Assembly (NCBI RefSeq): GCF_000347775.1
Contig: NZ_APAT01000015.1
Span: 248,001 to 312,000, forward strand
Source of the DNA: Marinobacter santoriniensis NKSG1
GTDB lineage: Bacteria > Pseudomonadota > Gammaproteobacteria > Pseudomonadales > Oleiphilaceae
DNA length: 64,000 bases
Direction of reading: 5' to 3'
Shown: positions 1-8,288 of the stretch, in pieces
Numbering within the stretch: position 1 is the stretch's first letter
How the letters are laid out: every line of letters starts with the position of its first letter
The notes under the pieces: model-generated
Database searches by the model: none
The model's input: only the letters and a program-made list of their open reading frames with translations
What the model was told of the DNA's origin: nothing
Made by a program: the position numbers and the translations under genes

Positions 1-691
1 CGAGGATCAGTCTGAGAGTGGAGTCTGTATTATAAATCTTATCGAATGCATCGAGCAGATCCGGCAATCCTTTACGAGGTATCATCTGACCGATATACCC
101 AATCCTCTTGTTCTGGCGTCGATCCCCGACCTCATTTTGACTGAGCATATGCGGTTGGATCTCCAGGAGATCTACTCCGTTTCGAATCATTCTTAAACGG
201 TCCGACGGTACCTTGAAGCGCTGCATATCATTCATGAGTTCTGAGGAAAGAGGTGCGACACCGTCAAAAAACCTGAGGGCAAAGATTCCGAGGCGAATGA
301 AAGTTCCGAGTTTCCACCCCACTTTTCCGGAAAATCCATGAGGGGTGCTGACGCACTTAATTCCCGTCCGGCGAGCTGCAATAAGCCCAAGAATATCTGA
401 CTTGTAGCCATGGGTATGTATAACTTCAATCCGTCTGTGACGAATCACCTCTTCCAGTTTCCGGATCACGTTCCAATCGAATCGTCCTTGCATCTTCAGC
501 CGGTGAACGCGGCCTGCGCGCGCAGGATATTGATCTGCGACAGAAAGATCTTGTTCTGCTCCTTCTTCAGTAACCGCCAGGTCACAAAGCATCCTTTCAG
601 GATCAACATTGTTCGCGAGTGCCAGAACCCATCTCTCGGCCCCATAAAAACCGGCCGGAGTGATGAATTGCAAAATCCGTATTCGTGACAT
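1..691 (-). CDS. Glycosyltransferase family 4 (GT-B), partial at left edge
   Basis: The N-terminal 230 codons of a retaining GT-B glycosyltransferase; the gene runs off the left end, so the catalytic C-terminal half is mostly missing. The start has the typical glycosyltransferase opening (ILQFITPAGFYGAERWV, residues 6-22), followed by an HTHGYKSDILG segment and STPHGFSGKVGWK, both usual in the GT4 N-terminal Rossmann domain, and then RNGVDLLEI and GYIGQMIPRKGLPDLL, the linker and start of the donor-binding domain. The ATG overlaps the stop of the O-ligase gene (TAATG), so it is the last visible gene of the leftward exopolysaccharide operon. The likely role is to add a sugar to the lipid-linked repeat unit in the cytoplasm. 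Donor and acceptor cannot be deduced. Confidence 0.88.
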   Translation of the reverse strand, partial: MSRIRILQFITPAGFYGAERWVLALANNVDPERMLCDLAVTEEGAEQDLSVADQYPARAGRVHRLKMQGRFDWNVIRKLEEVIRHRRIEVIHTHGYKSDILGLIAARRTGIKCVSTPHGFSGKVGWKLGTFIRLGIFALRFFDGVAPLSSELMNDMQRFKVPSDRLRMIRNGVDLLEIQPHMLSQNEVGDRRQNKRIGYIGQMIPRKGLPDLLDAFDKIYNTDSTLRLIL

Positions 692-2052
692 TACTTTGAT
701 CCTTGTCCTCGTGATCCAACGCTTACCTTTGGCGGCCCACAAACACCTCCCGTAGTCGACCTGTCCGATACCGAACTTGGGCTGAGATAATAGACCTTGA
801 CTCCAATGGCCAAAAAAAGAAGCATCCAATAGAGAACCTCCGCCCTAAACTGGTTTATAAAGGTGCTTGTTACCAAGTAGCCGATAAGAGCACATTCAAG
901 GGCAAGGAGATGAAAATATCTTTGATATTGGCGCTCAGCCAAGACAAACTTTTTGGCCTTTTTCGAACCTCGGTACAGACTAAGCAACATGAGCAGAAAT
1001 ACGATCAGGCCATGCCACCCCACTTCGGACAACGCCTGAAACCAGATTGAGTGCACTGTTTTATACTCTACTCCTTCACGCTCTTCCCGCGTCAAATAAA
1101 GAGGTGAAAGCATATTGTACCCATAAACCCCCATTCCCAAGGGATGGTCTTCAAGCATGTCAAAGGTGGTCACCCAAAATAAAACTCGGTGTGAACCACT
1201 TCCGGGCTCGGACGGATTTTCCAAGGTAGACATCCGCTGCCAGAAAAGATCATCTGTCACATATACAGCGCCACTTATTCCTACAAAAATTATGAAGATG
1301 GCTAAGCCTCTTTGGCCTTTCTGACGATACTTAGAGAACATCATGTAAAAGAGAAACAGACCACAACTGGCTACAACTCCCAGAAATGCACCACGGCTGT
1401 TAAAAAGCACCAGCCCGTTAGCGACGAAAGCACCAAATAAAAAGCAGATGAGTCGCGTCTTTTTGTTACCCATCCAAGCATAGTAGAGCAATAAAACACC
1501 GGCGGGGACCAAGGCTGCCGCTACCCCATTCACATCGGAACCATCCGGCAGCGCCAGCCCGTCCAGCCGATCACCGGAGTTTCGACCAATCGATGTAGCC
1601 AAGTAGCCCACATAGGTGCACCCAATTAAATATGCCCAGGAAGACGCCTTTAGCGCAGCTTCGCTGTCGATCAGTTTGTATGCCACAAAAATAATGATAG
1701 CGAGCTTTAGATAGATGAATGAAAATTTGTCATGCAGTGCTGGTGCAATGGCCCACAGTTTTGCGACATAGAAAAAAAGCACCAACAAAGCAAGATATTT
1801 AAAGAATGCCTGCGAACTCCAGGAACTCTTGGTACTTAGGTCCTTATAGTTAACACCCAGAACTACCAGCATCAGAACAGATGCAATAAACGAATAAGAT
1901 AAGCCAGGGATTTGAGCGGACCACCACCGATCATCAGGATTCAAAAAGTAAACCAGCTGGTATAGGACAAATGCCGCTGAGCCGCTATAGAAAAGTGCCG
2001 CAATAATCCCACCCGCAAATACCAATAAAAATAACAGCGCAATCTTAGACAT
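691..2052 (-). CDS. O-antigen ligase/polymerase family membrane protein, XrtA-associated type
   Basis: A 453-residue polytopic membrane protein with about ten to twelve hydrophobic segments and one longer loop at roughly residues 265-340, the layout of the Wzy/WaaL (O-antigen ligase) family. The start (FLLVFAGGIIAALFYSGSAA, then NPDDRWWSA) resembles the 'probable O-glycosylation ligase, exosortase A-associated' subfamily. It would polymerise or transfer lipid-linked glycan on the periplasmic face of the inner membrane. Start and stop both use TAATG overlaps with the neighbouring glycosyltransferase genes, so translation is probably coupled. Polymerase versus ligase activity cannot be decided from sequence alone. 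Confidence 0.82.
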   Translation of the reverse strand: MSKIALLFLLVFAGGIIAALFYSGSAAFVLYQLVYFLNPDDRWWSAQIPGLSYSFIASVLMLVVLGVNYKDLSTKSSWSSQAFFKYLALLVLFFYVAKLWAIAPALHDKFSFIYLKLAIIIFVAYKLIDSEAALKASSWAYLIGCTYVGYLATSIGRNSGDRLDGLALPDGSDVNGVAAALVPAGVLLLYYAWMGNKKTRLICFLFGAFVANGLVLFNSRGAFLGVVASCGLFLFYMMFSKYRQKGQRGLAIFIIFVGISGAVYVTDDLFWQRMSTLENPSEPGSGSHRVLFWVTTFDMLEDHPLGMGVYGYNMLSPLYLTREEREGVEYKTVHSIWFQALSEVGWHGLIVFLLMLLSLYRGSKKAKKFVLAERQYQRYFHLLALECALIGYLVTSTFINQFRAEVLYWMLLFLAIGVKVYYLSPSSVSDRSTTGGVCGPPKVSVGSRGQGSK

Positions 2053-3224
2053 TACCGCTGCCCCTCGCCCGGTCGGGCACTCGACCAGGTCACCTGGGTT
2101 TGCCCCTGCAATGCTTTCACAATGCCCCGAACGGCATACCAGTTAACCGCAACGAAGTAGTACGGCAGGGCCAGCCACGCGGGCAGTTCATTTTTTCGCG
2201 ACGAGAAGCTCCCGACCAGCGCTAGCAGCAGTAGCAGGCCACCACCCAGGGCAATGAGCACAAACAAGGGTCGTCCTGCCATCGCCAGCAGCACGCTGCA
2301 CCCGTATCCGATGAGCAGGAACAGGGGAATGAGCCAGCGAAGCAATTTGTGGGAGAGCACTTCGAACGAAAATACGCCAGTCCGCCAGGGTAGCAATACC
2401 TCCTTTACCCGCATCAGGCCCCGGATGCTTCGATTGACGATGCGTTCCTTGCGCGCAAGCTCCCGGTCGAAATCTCCTGCGGTCTCCTCGAAACATCGTG
2501 CTTCGCTATCAAAAACACCCCGGTATCCCCTGGCGATGATCTGGAGCGGGTTGACGAAATCGTTGATGTCCCTTTGCTGAAGCGGCTCCCAGAGACCCGA
2601 CCGGATCGCGTAAATGGCACCATCACCACCAACCACCGAATGCAGTCGGGATTCCATGGATTTGATCGCCAGCTCATAGCGCCAATACAGGTTTTCGTTC
2701 CGGGCACTGGCCCCTTCGCTCCCATCCGTGTAGAGCGCAGCGCCCACCACGTAACCCACACTCTCATCGGCAAAATGACGGACCAGTTTCCGGATTGCAT
2801 CGGGGGCGTACATGGCATTGGCGTCGCTGAATACGACAATGTCGCTTTTGACCTGCTCCATCGCCAGATTCAGCCCCATGGTTTTGCCGAGTCGGCCTTC
2901 CTGACGGATCAGCGTGATTCGTTTGTTCTGATAGCCCTGGACGATGTCATCGGTGCCGTCGTCTGAACCGTCGGAGACCACCAGGATAGTCAAACGGTCG
3001 GCGGGGTAATCCATGGCAAGCGCGTTATCCAGCTTGGCCCGTATGACACCCGCCTCGTTGTAGCAGGAAATAATCAGAGTAACGCCCGGCTGGATATCGT
3101 CCATCCGATGCGTCCTGGCAGGTTTGCCTCGTGTAAGGCCCCACAGGAGTGCCGGATAACCGAAGTAGACATAAACAGGCACCAACAGGCACAAAAGCGT
3201 TAATGCAATTAATAGACTGATCAT
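2052..3224 (-). CDS. Membrane-anchored glycosyltransferase family 2
   Basis: A 390-residue GT2 protein: an N-terminal membrane segment (residues 1-25), a GT-A domain with LIISCYNEAG and VVSDGSDDGT near residues 50-90, the DANAMY metal-binding motif (DxD equivalent) near residue 135, and three C-terminal hydrophobic segments. This is the arrangement of processive or flippase-coupled inner-membrane glycosyltransferases. A longer reading with about 65 more N-terminal residues is open but lies inside the upstream FemAB gene; I start at the ATG that forms an ATGA overlap with that gene's stop and directly precedes the membrane anchor. It belongs to the exopolysaccharide operon; the sugar is unknown. 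Confidence 0.88.
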   Translation of the reverse strand: MISLLIALTLLCLLVPVYVYFGYPALLWGLTRGKPARTHRMDDIQPGVTLIISCYNEAGVIRAKLDNALAMDYPADRLTILVVSDGSDDGTDDIVQGYQNKRITLIRQEGRLGKTMGLNLAMEQVKSDIVVFSDANAMYAPDAIRKLVRHFADESVGYVVGAALYTDGSEGASARNENLYWRYELAIKSMESRLHSVVGGDGAIYAIRSGLWEPLQQRDINDFVNPLQIIARGYRGVFDSEARCFEETAGDFDRELARKERIVNRSIRGLMRVKEVLLPWRTGVFSFEVLSHKLLRWLIPLFLLIGYGCSVLLAMAGRPLFVLIALGGGLLLLLALVGSFSSRKNELPAWLALPYYFVAVNWYAVRGIVKALQGQTQVTWSSARPGEGQR

Positions 3225-4303
3225 AATGTTATGTATTTTCTGAGCTTGGGCCCGAGCCAGTTGGCAACGCCCAGTGGCATTCGCTGCCAGAGTGTTTCCA
3301 CAATCCGACGGATGCGGCTGGTGGCACTGACGGTCCCGGACGAATTCCGCGACTCCGTCGCCGGACGTCCAGCGGGCTCCAATCGCTGCCAGGTCAGCTC
3401 GGTGGGTAATGCCCCCCACTGTTTCTTGAACCGGAAGGTGCCTTCTTCCGGTGTTGAGCGCCCGAAATCGAACTGTCGATAGCCGGTATCCGCCAGATGG
3501 CTCAGGAAGGTCCAGTACAACAGCATGTTCGGAGCCAGATGGTTGAACTCCGCGCGGGTCGATGCCCAGGGTATGCAGGCCCGGGTTCCAGTGGTCAGAA
3601 CAATGCCCGCGCCCACAACGGTTGTTCCTTCGTGAACCAGGCTGATCAACAGGTTATCTCCATACGCCTGCGCCAGTGTACTGAACCAGGCCAGGCTGTG
3701 GACCGGTGAGCCCAGGCGGTGCATGTTGTCGGCGAACACCTCGTAAAACGCTTCGATAGCGGCCGGATCCTGGCGGATCTCGGCTGTCAGTCCGTTCTTC
3801 TCCGCTTTCCGGATCTGGCTGCGCAACTTGGGCTTGAATTGTTTGAACAGCGCTTCCGACGATTCCGGCAGGTCCAGCAACATTCGCACTTTGGCCGGCA
3901 GGGGCTCCGCCGCCTTCGACATGTCGACCGGTTCTCCGGACACCCGGATCTCAACACCGTTACTGCGATTGGTCGAAGCCAGTTTCCTGGCCGCTTCAAT
4001 GAGCGAGTAGCGGATATCCTCGTTATCGGCCAGCGGCCCACCGAGGTCACAGAATGGGAGTGAAACCAGGCTGGAGGCTCCCAGCGGAGGTTTCACCTCC
4101 ACCAGTGGCAGGACCCCGCACAGTTGGTCACCACGGTGGGCGCTGACGACCCAGGCGGTGTGTCCGTATCCGGCTTCTGCTGCCCTCAGCCAGCCACTCC
4201 TGTGATAGGGCGTTGCATCAGGGTGTCGATCAACATAACCCTGGTAATCCTCCACGGGAAACACGGCGAACCGCGAAGCCCGGACAGCGAGATCAGCGTT
4301 CAT
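3221..4303 (-). CDS. FemAB-like acyltransferase, XrtA/PEP-CTERM-associated
   Basis: A 360-residue FemAB/GNAT-fold protein (two tandem GNAT-like halves). Recognisable segments are HRSGWLRAAEAGYGH near residue 35, LPFCDLGGPLAD near 85, the central FKPKLRSQIRKAEKNGL helix typical of FemAB proteins, and the C-terminal FDFGRSTPEEGTFRFKKQWG, which is characteristic of the exosortase-associated FemAB subfamily. Members are thought to transfer an acyl or aminoacyl group in exopolysaccharide or cell-envelope assembly; the substrate is not known. The start overlaps the end of the upstream acetyltransferase gene by 11 bases and the stop forms ATGA with the GT2 gene. Confidence 0.85.
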   Translation of the reverse strand: MNADLAVRASRFAVFPVEDYQGYVDRHPDATPYHRSGWLRAAEAGYGHTAWVVSAHRGDQLCGVLPLVEVKPPLGASSLVSLPFCDLGGPLADNEDIRYSLIEAARKLASTNRSNGVEIRVSGEPVDMSKAAEPLPAKVRMLLDLPESSEALFKQFKPKLRSQIRKAEKNGLTAEIRQDPAAIEAFYEVFADNMHRLGSPVHSLAWFSTLAQAYGDNLLISLVHEGTTVVGAGIVLTTGTRACIPWASTRAEFNHLAPNMLLYWTFLSHLADTGYRQFDFGRSTPEEGTFRFKKQWGALPTELTWQRLEPAGRPATESRNSSGTVSATSRIRRIVETLWQRMPLGVANWLGPKLRKYITL

Positions 4304-5420
4304 AACCGGTACTCGCCTCCCCTAGCCAGCGATTCCGGGCCCGTCGCGCCACATCTTCCAGCTTCAGCTTGAACCGGTCCCGCTGGAGCGCAATCTGTAC
4401 CAGGTTTCGGTGAAGGGTGCCCAGGTTGGCCTTGTAACGTTCGTCTCCACCCATGAAATCGTAGTAGTGGAAACCGTGGTGCCGGTAATCCTCTATGCAC
4501 AGGCTGTGGCCCAGCAAGCCGGGCTTGAAACGATTGTCAGAATCGACCGCCATCCCGCCAAGGTAAAAGTAGACAACCTGTTTGTAGAGGAGATTGTAAA
4601 ACGATGCGATCTCTTCATCGCCCACCATAACGGACACCAGGTCGACGCCGCCATCCGGCCACTGGGCCCGGATCATCTCCCGATGAAAGCGCACAAAATC
4701 CGGATTGGCAAAGCCACTCTGGTCCGGGCCATTGCCCCAGCGCTGCAAATGTCGTGGCCCGATGCGATCAAATACGGCAATGGCCTCTTCGACCGTATCC
4801 GGCCGCACGAGCCGAACTTCACCGCGTTGCTCGTATAGCCGGTGGGAACGATTGATCTGGTATCGGGTATTGCGGGACAGACGATCAAGGTAATGCTCCC
4901 CGGAATGGCGGAGGGCATCGAGGTCCACACCATAACAAGGTGCTTCCCAGCGGACGTGCTTGTGAAGGCCGGTGATCGAGGCGTATTTATCCGCCTCTTC
5001 GGCATCAACCGCCCCGATAATGAACTCGTCCCACTCCGGCATCTCGTTGGTGAGGTAGTTCAGACAGGCCCTTGCCACCTCGTTTTCTTTGCCATTCTCC
5101 GCAAGGAATCCGTTGTATTCGATCCAGATCTGATCGAGCAGCCTGTGCCCGGTCTGATGCAGTCTCAGGCACCGGGACTTGAGGACTCCGTGCCGGCGCT
5201 CGTCCGTCTCGACCACCAGACCAAGACCAACCAGGCGATCCGCCTCCCATACCCTTAACGCCAACGCGCGGGGTTGGTAAACGCTCAGCCAGTGTCCAAG
5301 CCACTGCCAAGAGAGGAACACCGGTGGCGTTGATCGGCTCTCAAGTTCCAGCCATTCGTCCCTTAACGCAGGCGTGTCCCCGGCGGGGCTACTTGTGACT
5401 GTCAGCGGTCCTGCTGTCAT
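4293..5420 (-). CDS. BioF2/GNAT-like acetyltransferase (PF13480 type)
   Basis: A 375-residue protein of the acetyltransferase_6 (BioF2-like) group, related in fold to FemAB. Supporting segments are PPVFLSWQWLGHWLSVY near residue 35, the LSRNTRYQINRSHRLYE helix near residue 190, and the C-terminal YYDFMGGDERYKANLGT motif shared by exopolysaccharide-linked members. The open frame extends 37 codons upstream into the carbamoyltransferase gene, but that part has no family similarity, so I start at the ATG 25 bases after the carbamoyltransferase stop. It is adjacent to a second FemAB-fold gene, so the operon encodes two consecutive acyltransferases. Presumed role: acylation of a sugar of the repeat unit. 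Confidence 0.82.
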   Translation of the reverse strand: MTAGPLTVTSSPAGDTPALRDEWLELESRSTPPVFLSWQWLGHWLSVYQPRALALRVWEADRLVGLGLVVETDERRHGVLKSRCLRLHQTGHRLLDQIWIEYNGFLAENGKENEVARACLNYLTNEMPEWDEFIIGAVDAEEADKYASITGLHKHVRWEAPCYGVDLDALRHSGEHYLDRLSRNTRYQINRSHRLYEQRGEVRLVRPDTVEEAIAVFDRIGPRHLQRWGNGPDQSGFANPDFVRFHREMIRAQWPDGGVDLVSVMVGDEEIASFYNLLYKQVVYFYLGGMAVDSDNRFKPGLLGHSLCIEDYRHHGFHYYDFMGGDERYKANLGTLHRNLVQIALQRDRFKLKLEDVARRARNRWLGEASTGYER

Positions 5421-5445
5421 GGTGTCGTCCCTATCCAGGTCCGTC

Positions 5446-7272
5446 TCAGTGTGCCGGGTGAGGATGCCTGACCAGGAACGGCCCGATCGCCAGATAGTCC
5501 AGCGCCCCCTGCAGGAAAGCCCGGACCGCATCTTCAGGGCTGTTCACAATCGGCTCTTCATGCATGTTGAAGCTGGTGTTGATCAGGCTGGGAATGCCGC
5601 TGAGCTTTTCGTATTCCGTCAGAATGTCGTAGTACCCGGGATTGACCTCACGGCGAATCAGCTGGGGCCTGGCAGTCCCATCCACGTGCACCGCAGCCGG
5701 ACAGCTCTCGCGCATGAAATCGGTGCAGTCGAAAGTGATAGTCATGAACTCCGCCGCGTGTTCCGCCCCACGGATGTTGTGATAGCACTTTTCCCTCGCT
5801 TCGTAGAGGGTCACCGGCGCAAAGGGCATGAATTCGGTGCGGCCAAGGCGTTTGTTCAGCCATTGGTTCACCTCGGGCTCCCGGGCGTGGTACATGATGG
5901 AACGGTTGCCCAGAGCGCGTGGGCCATATTCCATGCGCCCGTCAAACCGGGCAACCACTTCGCCGCCGTGAATCAGTTTTGCCACCTCGGCCGCGAGGTG
6001 CTCCGGCCGCTCGTATGTCAGGCCTTCGGCGTCCAGCGCCTTTCGGATTTGGGCCTCGGAGTATTCGGGCCCCATGTAAGCACTGGAAATGGACGGTTTC
6101 ACACCGCCCGGCCAGCTGTGGTAGAGCGCGGCACCCGTACCACAGCCTCCGTCCCCCATGTTCGGGTAGACAAAGATATGGTTGACGCCTTCGATCTCGA
6201 AAATACGCTGGTTGAGCTTCACGTTGGCAGTAACGCCCCCGGACAGAACGATGGTATCGATGCCGGTCTTTTCCACCCAATAACGGATGTAATTGGTGGC
6301 TACTTTCTCGAGTACGTACTGGTAGGCGGCGGCGACGTCGATCTTGGGGAATTTCGAGGCCAGATACCGGGAGAAATACACGTTGTTGGCTTCGTAGATC
6401 CTGAAGTCCCCGGGCGTCTGCTCGATCCGGGACAACAGGATGTCGCCCAGGATCGAAGGGTCTCCGTAAGAAGCCAGGCCTACGATTTTGCCCTCATGAC
6501 GACTGGGCTTGAAGCCGAGGCTGGAGGTTACATGTTCGTAGAGTGTGCCGAGCGAGTTTGGGAACGACAATCCATGAAGCCGGTGAATCTTGCCATCCCG
6601 TGCTTCACTGACCGATCCGGCCAGCCCCGAACCATATCCGTCCAGGGTGACGCACAGTGCCCGCTCAAACCCGCTGCAAAGGAAGCTGTTAGCGGCGTGC
6701 GAGAGGTGATGGTCCATTCGCTTTACCGGACCGGTCCAACCAGCTTCCGCCAGTCCGGCCGTCAGATCTTTCTCCCAATGCTGGAACGACTCCGTTGCCG
6801 CTTCGCCCCACTGGCGGGAAGCCTTGAGCGCCGCGTTGTTCGAGGCCAGTTTCTGAGCCCCCGCCATGCTGTAATAGGAGCTATGGAGGAAACCCTTCTC
6901 CATGATGGCATTCGGGTGCTCCAGACCATGGATGGGCTGATTCCGATCCGGAACACGGGTGAGCGCTTCCTTGATCTGGGGGCCAAGATCCGCCGGCTGG
7001 AAGGCTTTGATAAAGGCTTTCTCATCCTCCAGATTCTTCGAAAAGAGCTTCTGTTCGTTTTGCCAGGTCAGGAACGGATAGCAGACCTGATCGATGTCAT
7101 CCATGCTCAGCCCGGTATCGGCCAGTGCTGCTTCCAGCGCCAGCCGGGGAAACCCTGACTGCTGTTTGGTCCGGGAAAAGCGTTCCTCCCCTGCTGCAAA
7201 CAGTATGTTGCCATCTTCCACGATGGCGACGGTTGAATCCTTGTCCAGCGGGGAAATCCCGAGCACTTTCAT
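5446..7272 (-). CDS. NodU/CmcH-family O-carbamoyltransferase
   Basis: A 608-residue carbamoyltransferase. The N-terminal Kae1/ASKHA-like domain starts with VLGISPLDKDSTVAIVEDG and carries AAGEERFSRTKQ (residues 26-37) and the metal-binding DHHLSHAANS motif (His188, His189, His192). A VLSGGVTANVKLN nucleotide-binding segment lies near residue 340, and the C-terminal domain carries MEYGPRALGNRSI and NTSFNMHEEPIV. The family transfers a carbamoyl group from carbamoyl phosphate through a carbamoyl-adenylate to a hydroxyl, here presumably on an exopolysaccharide sugar. The start codon forms an ATGA overlap with the upstream deacetylase-like gene. Length matches the family. Carbamoyl phosphate would come from carbamoyl phosphate synthase, whose large subunit is encoded about 9 kb away, but a link is only suggestive. 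Confidence 0.92.
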   Translation of the reverse strand: MKVLGISPLDKDSTVAIVEDGNILFAAGEERFSRTKQQSGFPRLALEAALADTGLSMDDIDQVCYPFLTWQNEQKLFSKNLEDEKAFIKAFQPADLGPQIKEALTRVPDRNQPIHGLEHPNAIMEKGFLHSSYYSMAGAQKLASNNAALKASRQWGEAATESFQHWEKDLTAGLAEAGWTGPVKRMDHHLSHAANSFLCSGFERALCVTLDGYGSGLAGSVSEARDGKIHRLHGLSFPNSLGTLYEHVTSSLGFKPSRHEGKIVGLASYGDPSILGDILLSRIEQTPGDFRIYEANNVYFSRYLASKFPKIDVAAAYQYVLEKVATNYIRYWVEKTGIDTIVLSGGVTANVKLNQRIFEIEGVNHIFVYPNMGDGGCGTGAALYHSWPGGVKPSISSAYMGPEYSEAQIRKALDAEGLTYERPEHLAAEVAKLIHGGEVVARFDGRMEYGPRALGNRSIMYHAREPEVNQWLNKRLGRTEFMPFAPVTLYEAREKCYHNIRGAEHAAEFMTITFDCTDFMRESCPAAVHVDGTARPQLIRREVNPGYYDILTEYEKLSGIPSLINTSFNMHEEPIVNSPEDAVRAFLQGALDYLAIGPFLVRHPHPAH

Positions 7273-8288
7273 GCCATGTTCTCCATTACCTGTCGAATCC
7301 GTGTGGGCGTTGATGCCTGCCCACCAAGCTCGTTGAAAAAGAAATCGAAGAAGGTGCGGAAGCTGTCCAGGAATCGGGTCAGCTCCTGCTCATTGTTGAC
7401 GTAGGTGGTATTGCCAGGCACCACCGAAGGGCTGTGGAAGCTCCAGGTGAACGTGCGAAGCCCCTGCCGAAACAGGGCGCGGGTCAGTTTGATGTGTTCG
7501 TCCGGCGTAAAACCTTCCGGTGACAGCATCAGGCGATCCACCGCTCCCAATCGGGACAGAATGCCTGGCACCCGAAAACGGCGGAATGTCTGGGCAAGTT
7601 CATACAGCGGCAGCGCCGCCCGGCCAGCCCAGCCAACAAAGGCGCCGGTGCAGGGAAGTTCCAGGATGGGCTGCGATTCACCACCAAACCAGAAGGGATC
7701 GGAGGTGTACCGACGATAATCCGGCCCTCCATCCGAGCGTGCATCCAGCGGCGGGCAAACCGAGAGATCCACATCGAACTCCAGCTCCTGGAGAATGCCC
7801 GTGGTGTTCGGCCCGAATCCGTATCGCCCCGCTTTGTAACCCACCGGTGGCGCACCGAAGTTTTCCGTAATCGTGTCCCGCAGGACCCGGAGTTTTTCCC
7901 GCTCAAGTGCTTCCGGGAGGTTACCCGGATACATGTTCGACCGGCTCAACGCCTCCTCCTGAGGCGGGTTCACCCAGGGATGGAGGTGGGCGCCGATCTC
8001 GCATTGATCCCGCTCGACATACTGCTTCAGCAGGCCATAGCCCATGGGCTGGCTGGCGACGGGATAATCAATGACGTAGCACGGGCGGATTCCGTATTCA
8101 TTGAAGATGCCCTGGACCCGGTCGATGTGCGCCATTGCCGTCACCTGATTGGCGTCAGCGTCCGGCTCGGCGTTCCAGTCAAACTCCTCCTCGGTATCAA
8201 TGACCACGATCAGCTGTGGCGGCATATCCGGCGGGAGGCGAATATCTTTCCGTTGATCGAACATGATTCCTTTCGTTCCTTGCTTCAT
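7269..8288 (-). CDS. WalW-like polysaccharide deacetylase-fold protein
   Basis: A 339-residue cytoplasmic protein of the NodB/polysaccharide deacetylase superfamily, WalW-like branch. The usual first motif is VVIDTEEEFDW (Asp31) and the second is EIGAHLHPW (His100, His102), giving the Asp-His-His metal site; GYKAGRYGFG near residue 150 matches the third motif and TWSFHSPS near residue 280 the C-terminal His motif. No signal peptide is visible. The start shown makes an ATGA overlap with the outer-membrane protein gene and has a GAGG element; an equally good AAGGA element precedes an ATG at 8264, so the first eight residues are uncertain. It may deacetylate a nucleotide- or lipid-linked sugar. 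Confidence 0.85.
   Translation of the reverse strand: MKQGTKGIMFDQRKDIRLPPDMPPQLIVVIDTEEEFDWNAEPDADANQVTAMAHIDRVQGIFNEYGIRPCYVIDYPVASQPMGYGLLKQYVERDQCEIGAHLHPWVNPPQEEALSRSNMYPGNLPEALEREKLRVLRDTITENFGAPPVGYKAGRYGFGPNTTGILQELEFDVDLSVCPPLDARSDGGPDYRRYTSDPFWFGGESQPILELPCTGAFVGWAGRAALPLYELAQTFRRFRVPGILSRLGAVDRLMLSPEGFTPDEHIKLTRALFRQGLRTFTWSFHSPSVVPGNTTYVNNEQELTRFLDSFRTFFDFFFNELGGQASTPTRIRQVMENMA

Noticed and set aside
5374..7158. 594-codon plus-strand open frame opposite the carbamoyltransferase
   Set aside because: Shadow frame; the minus-strand carbamoyltransferase has every family motif.
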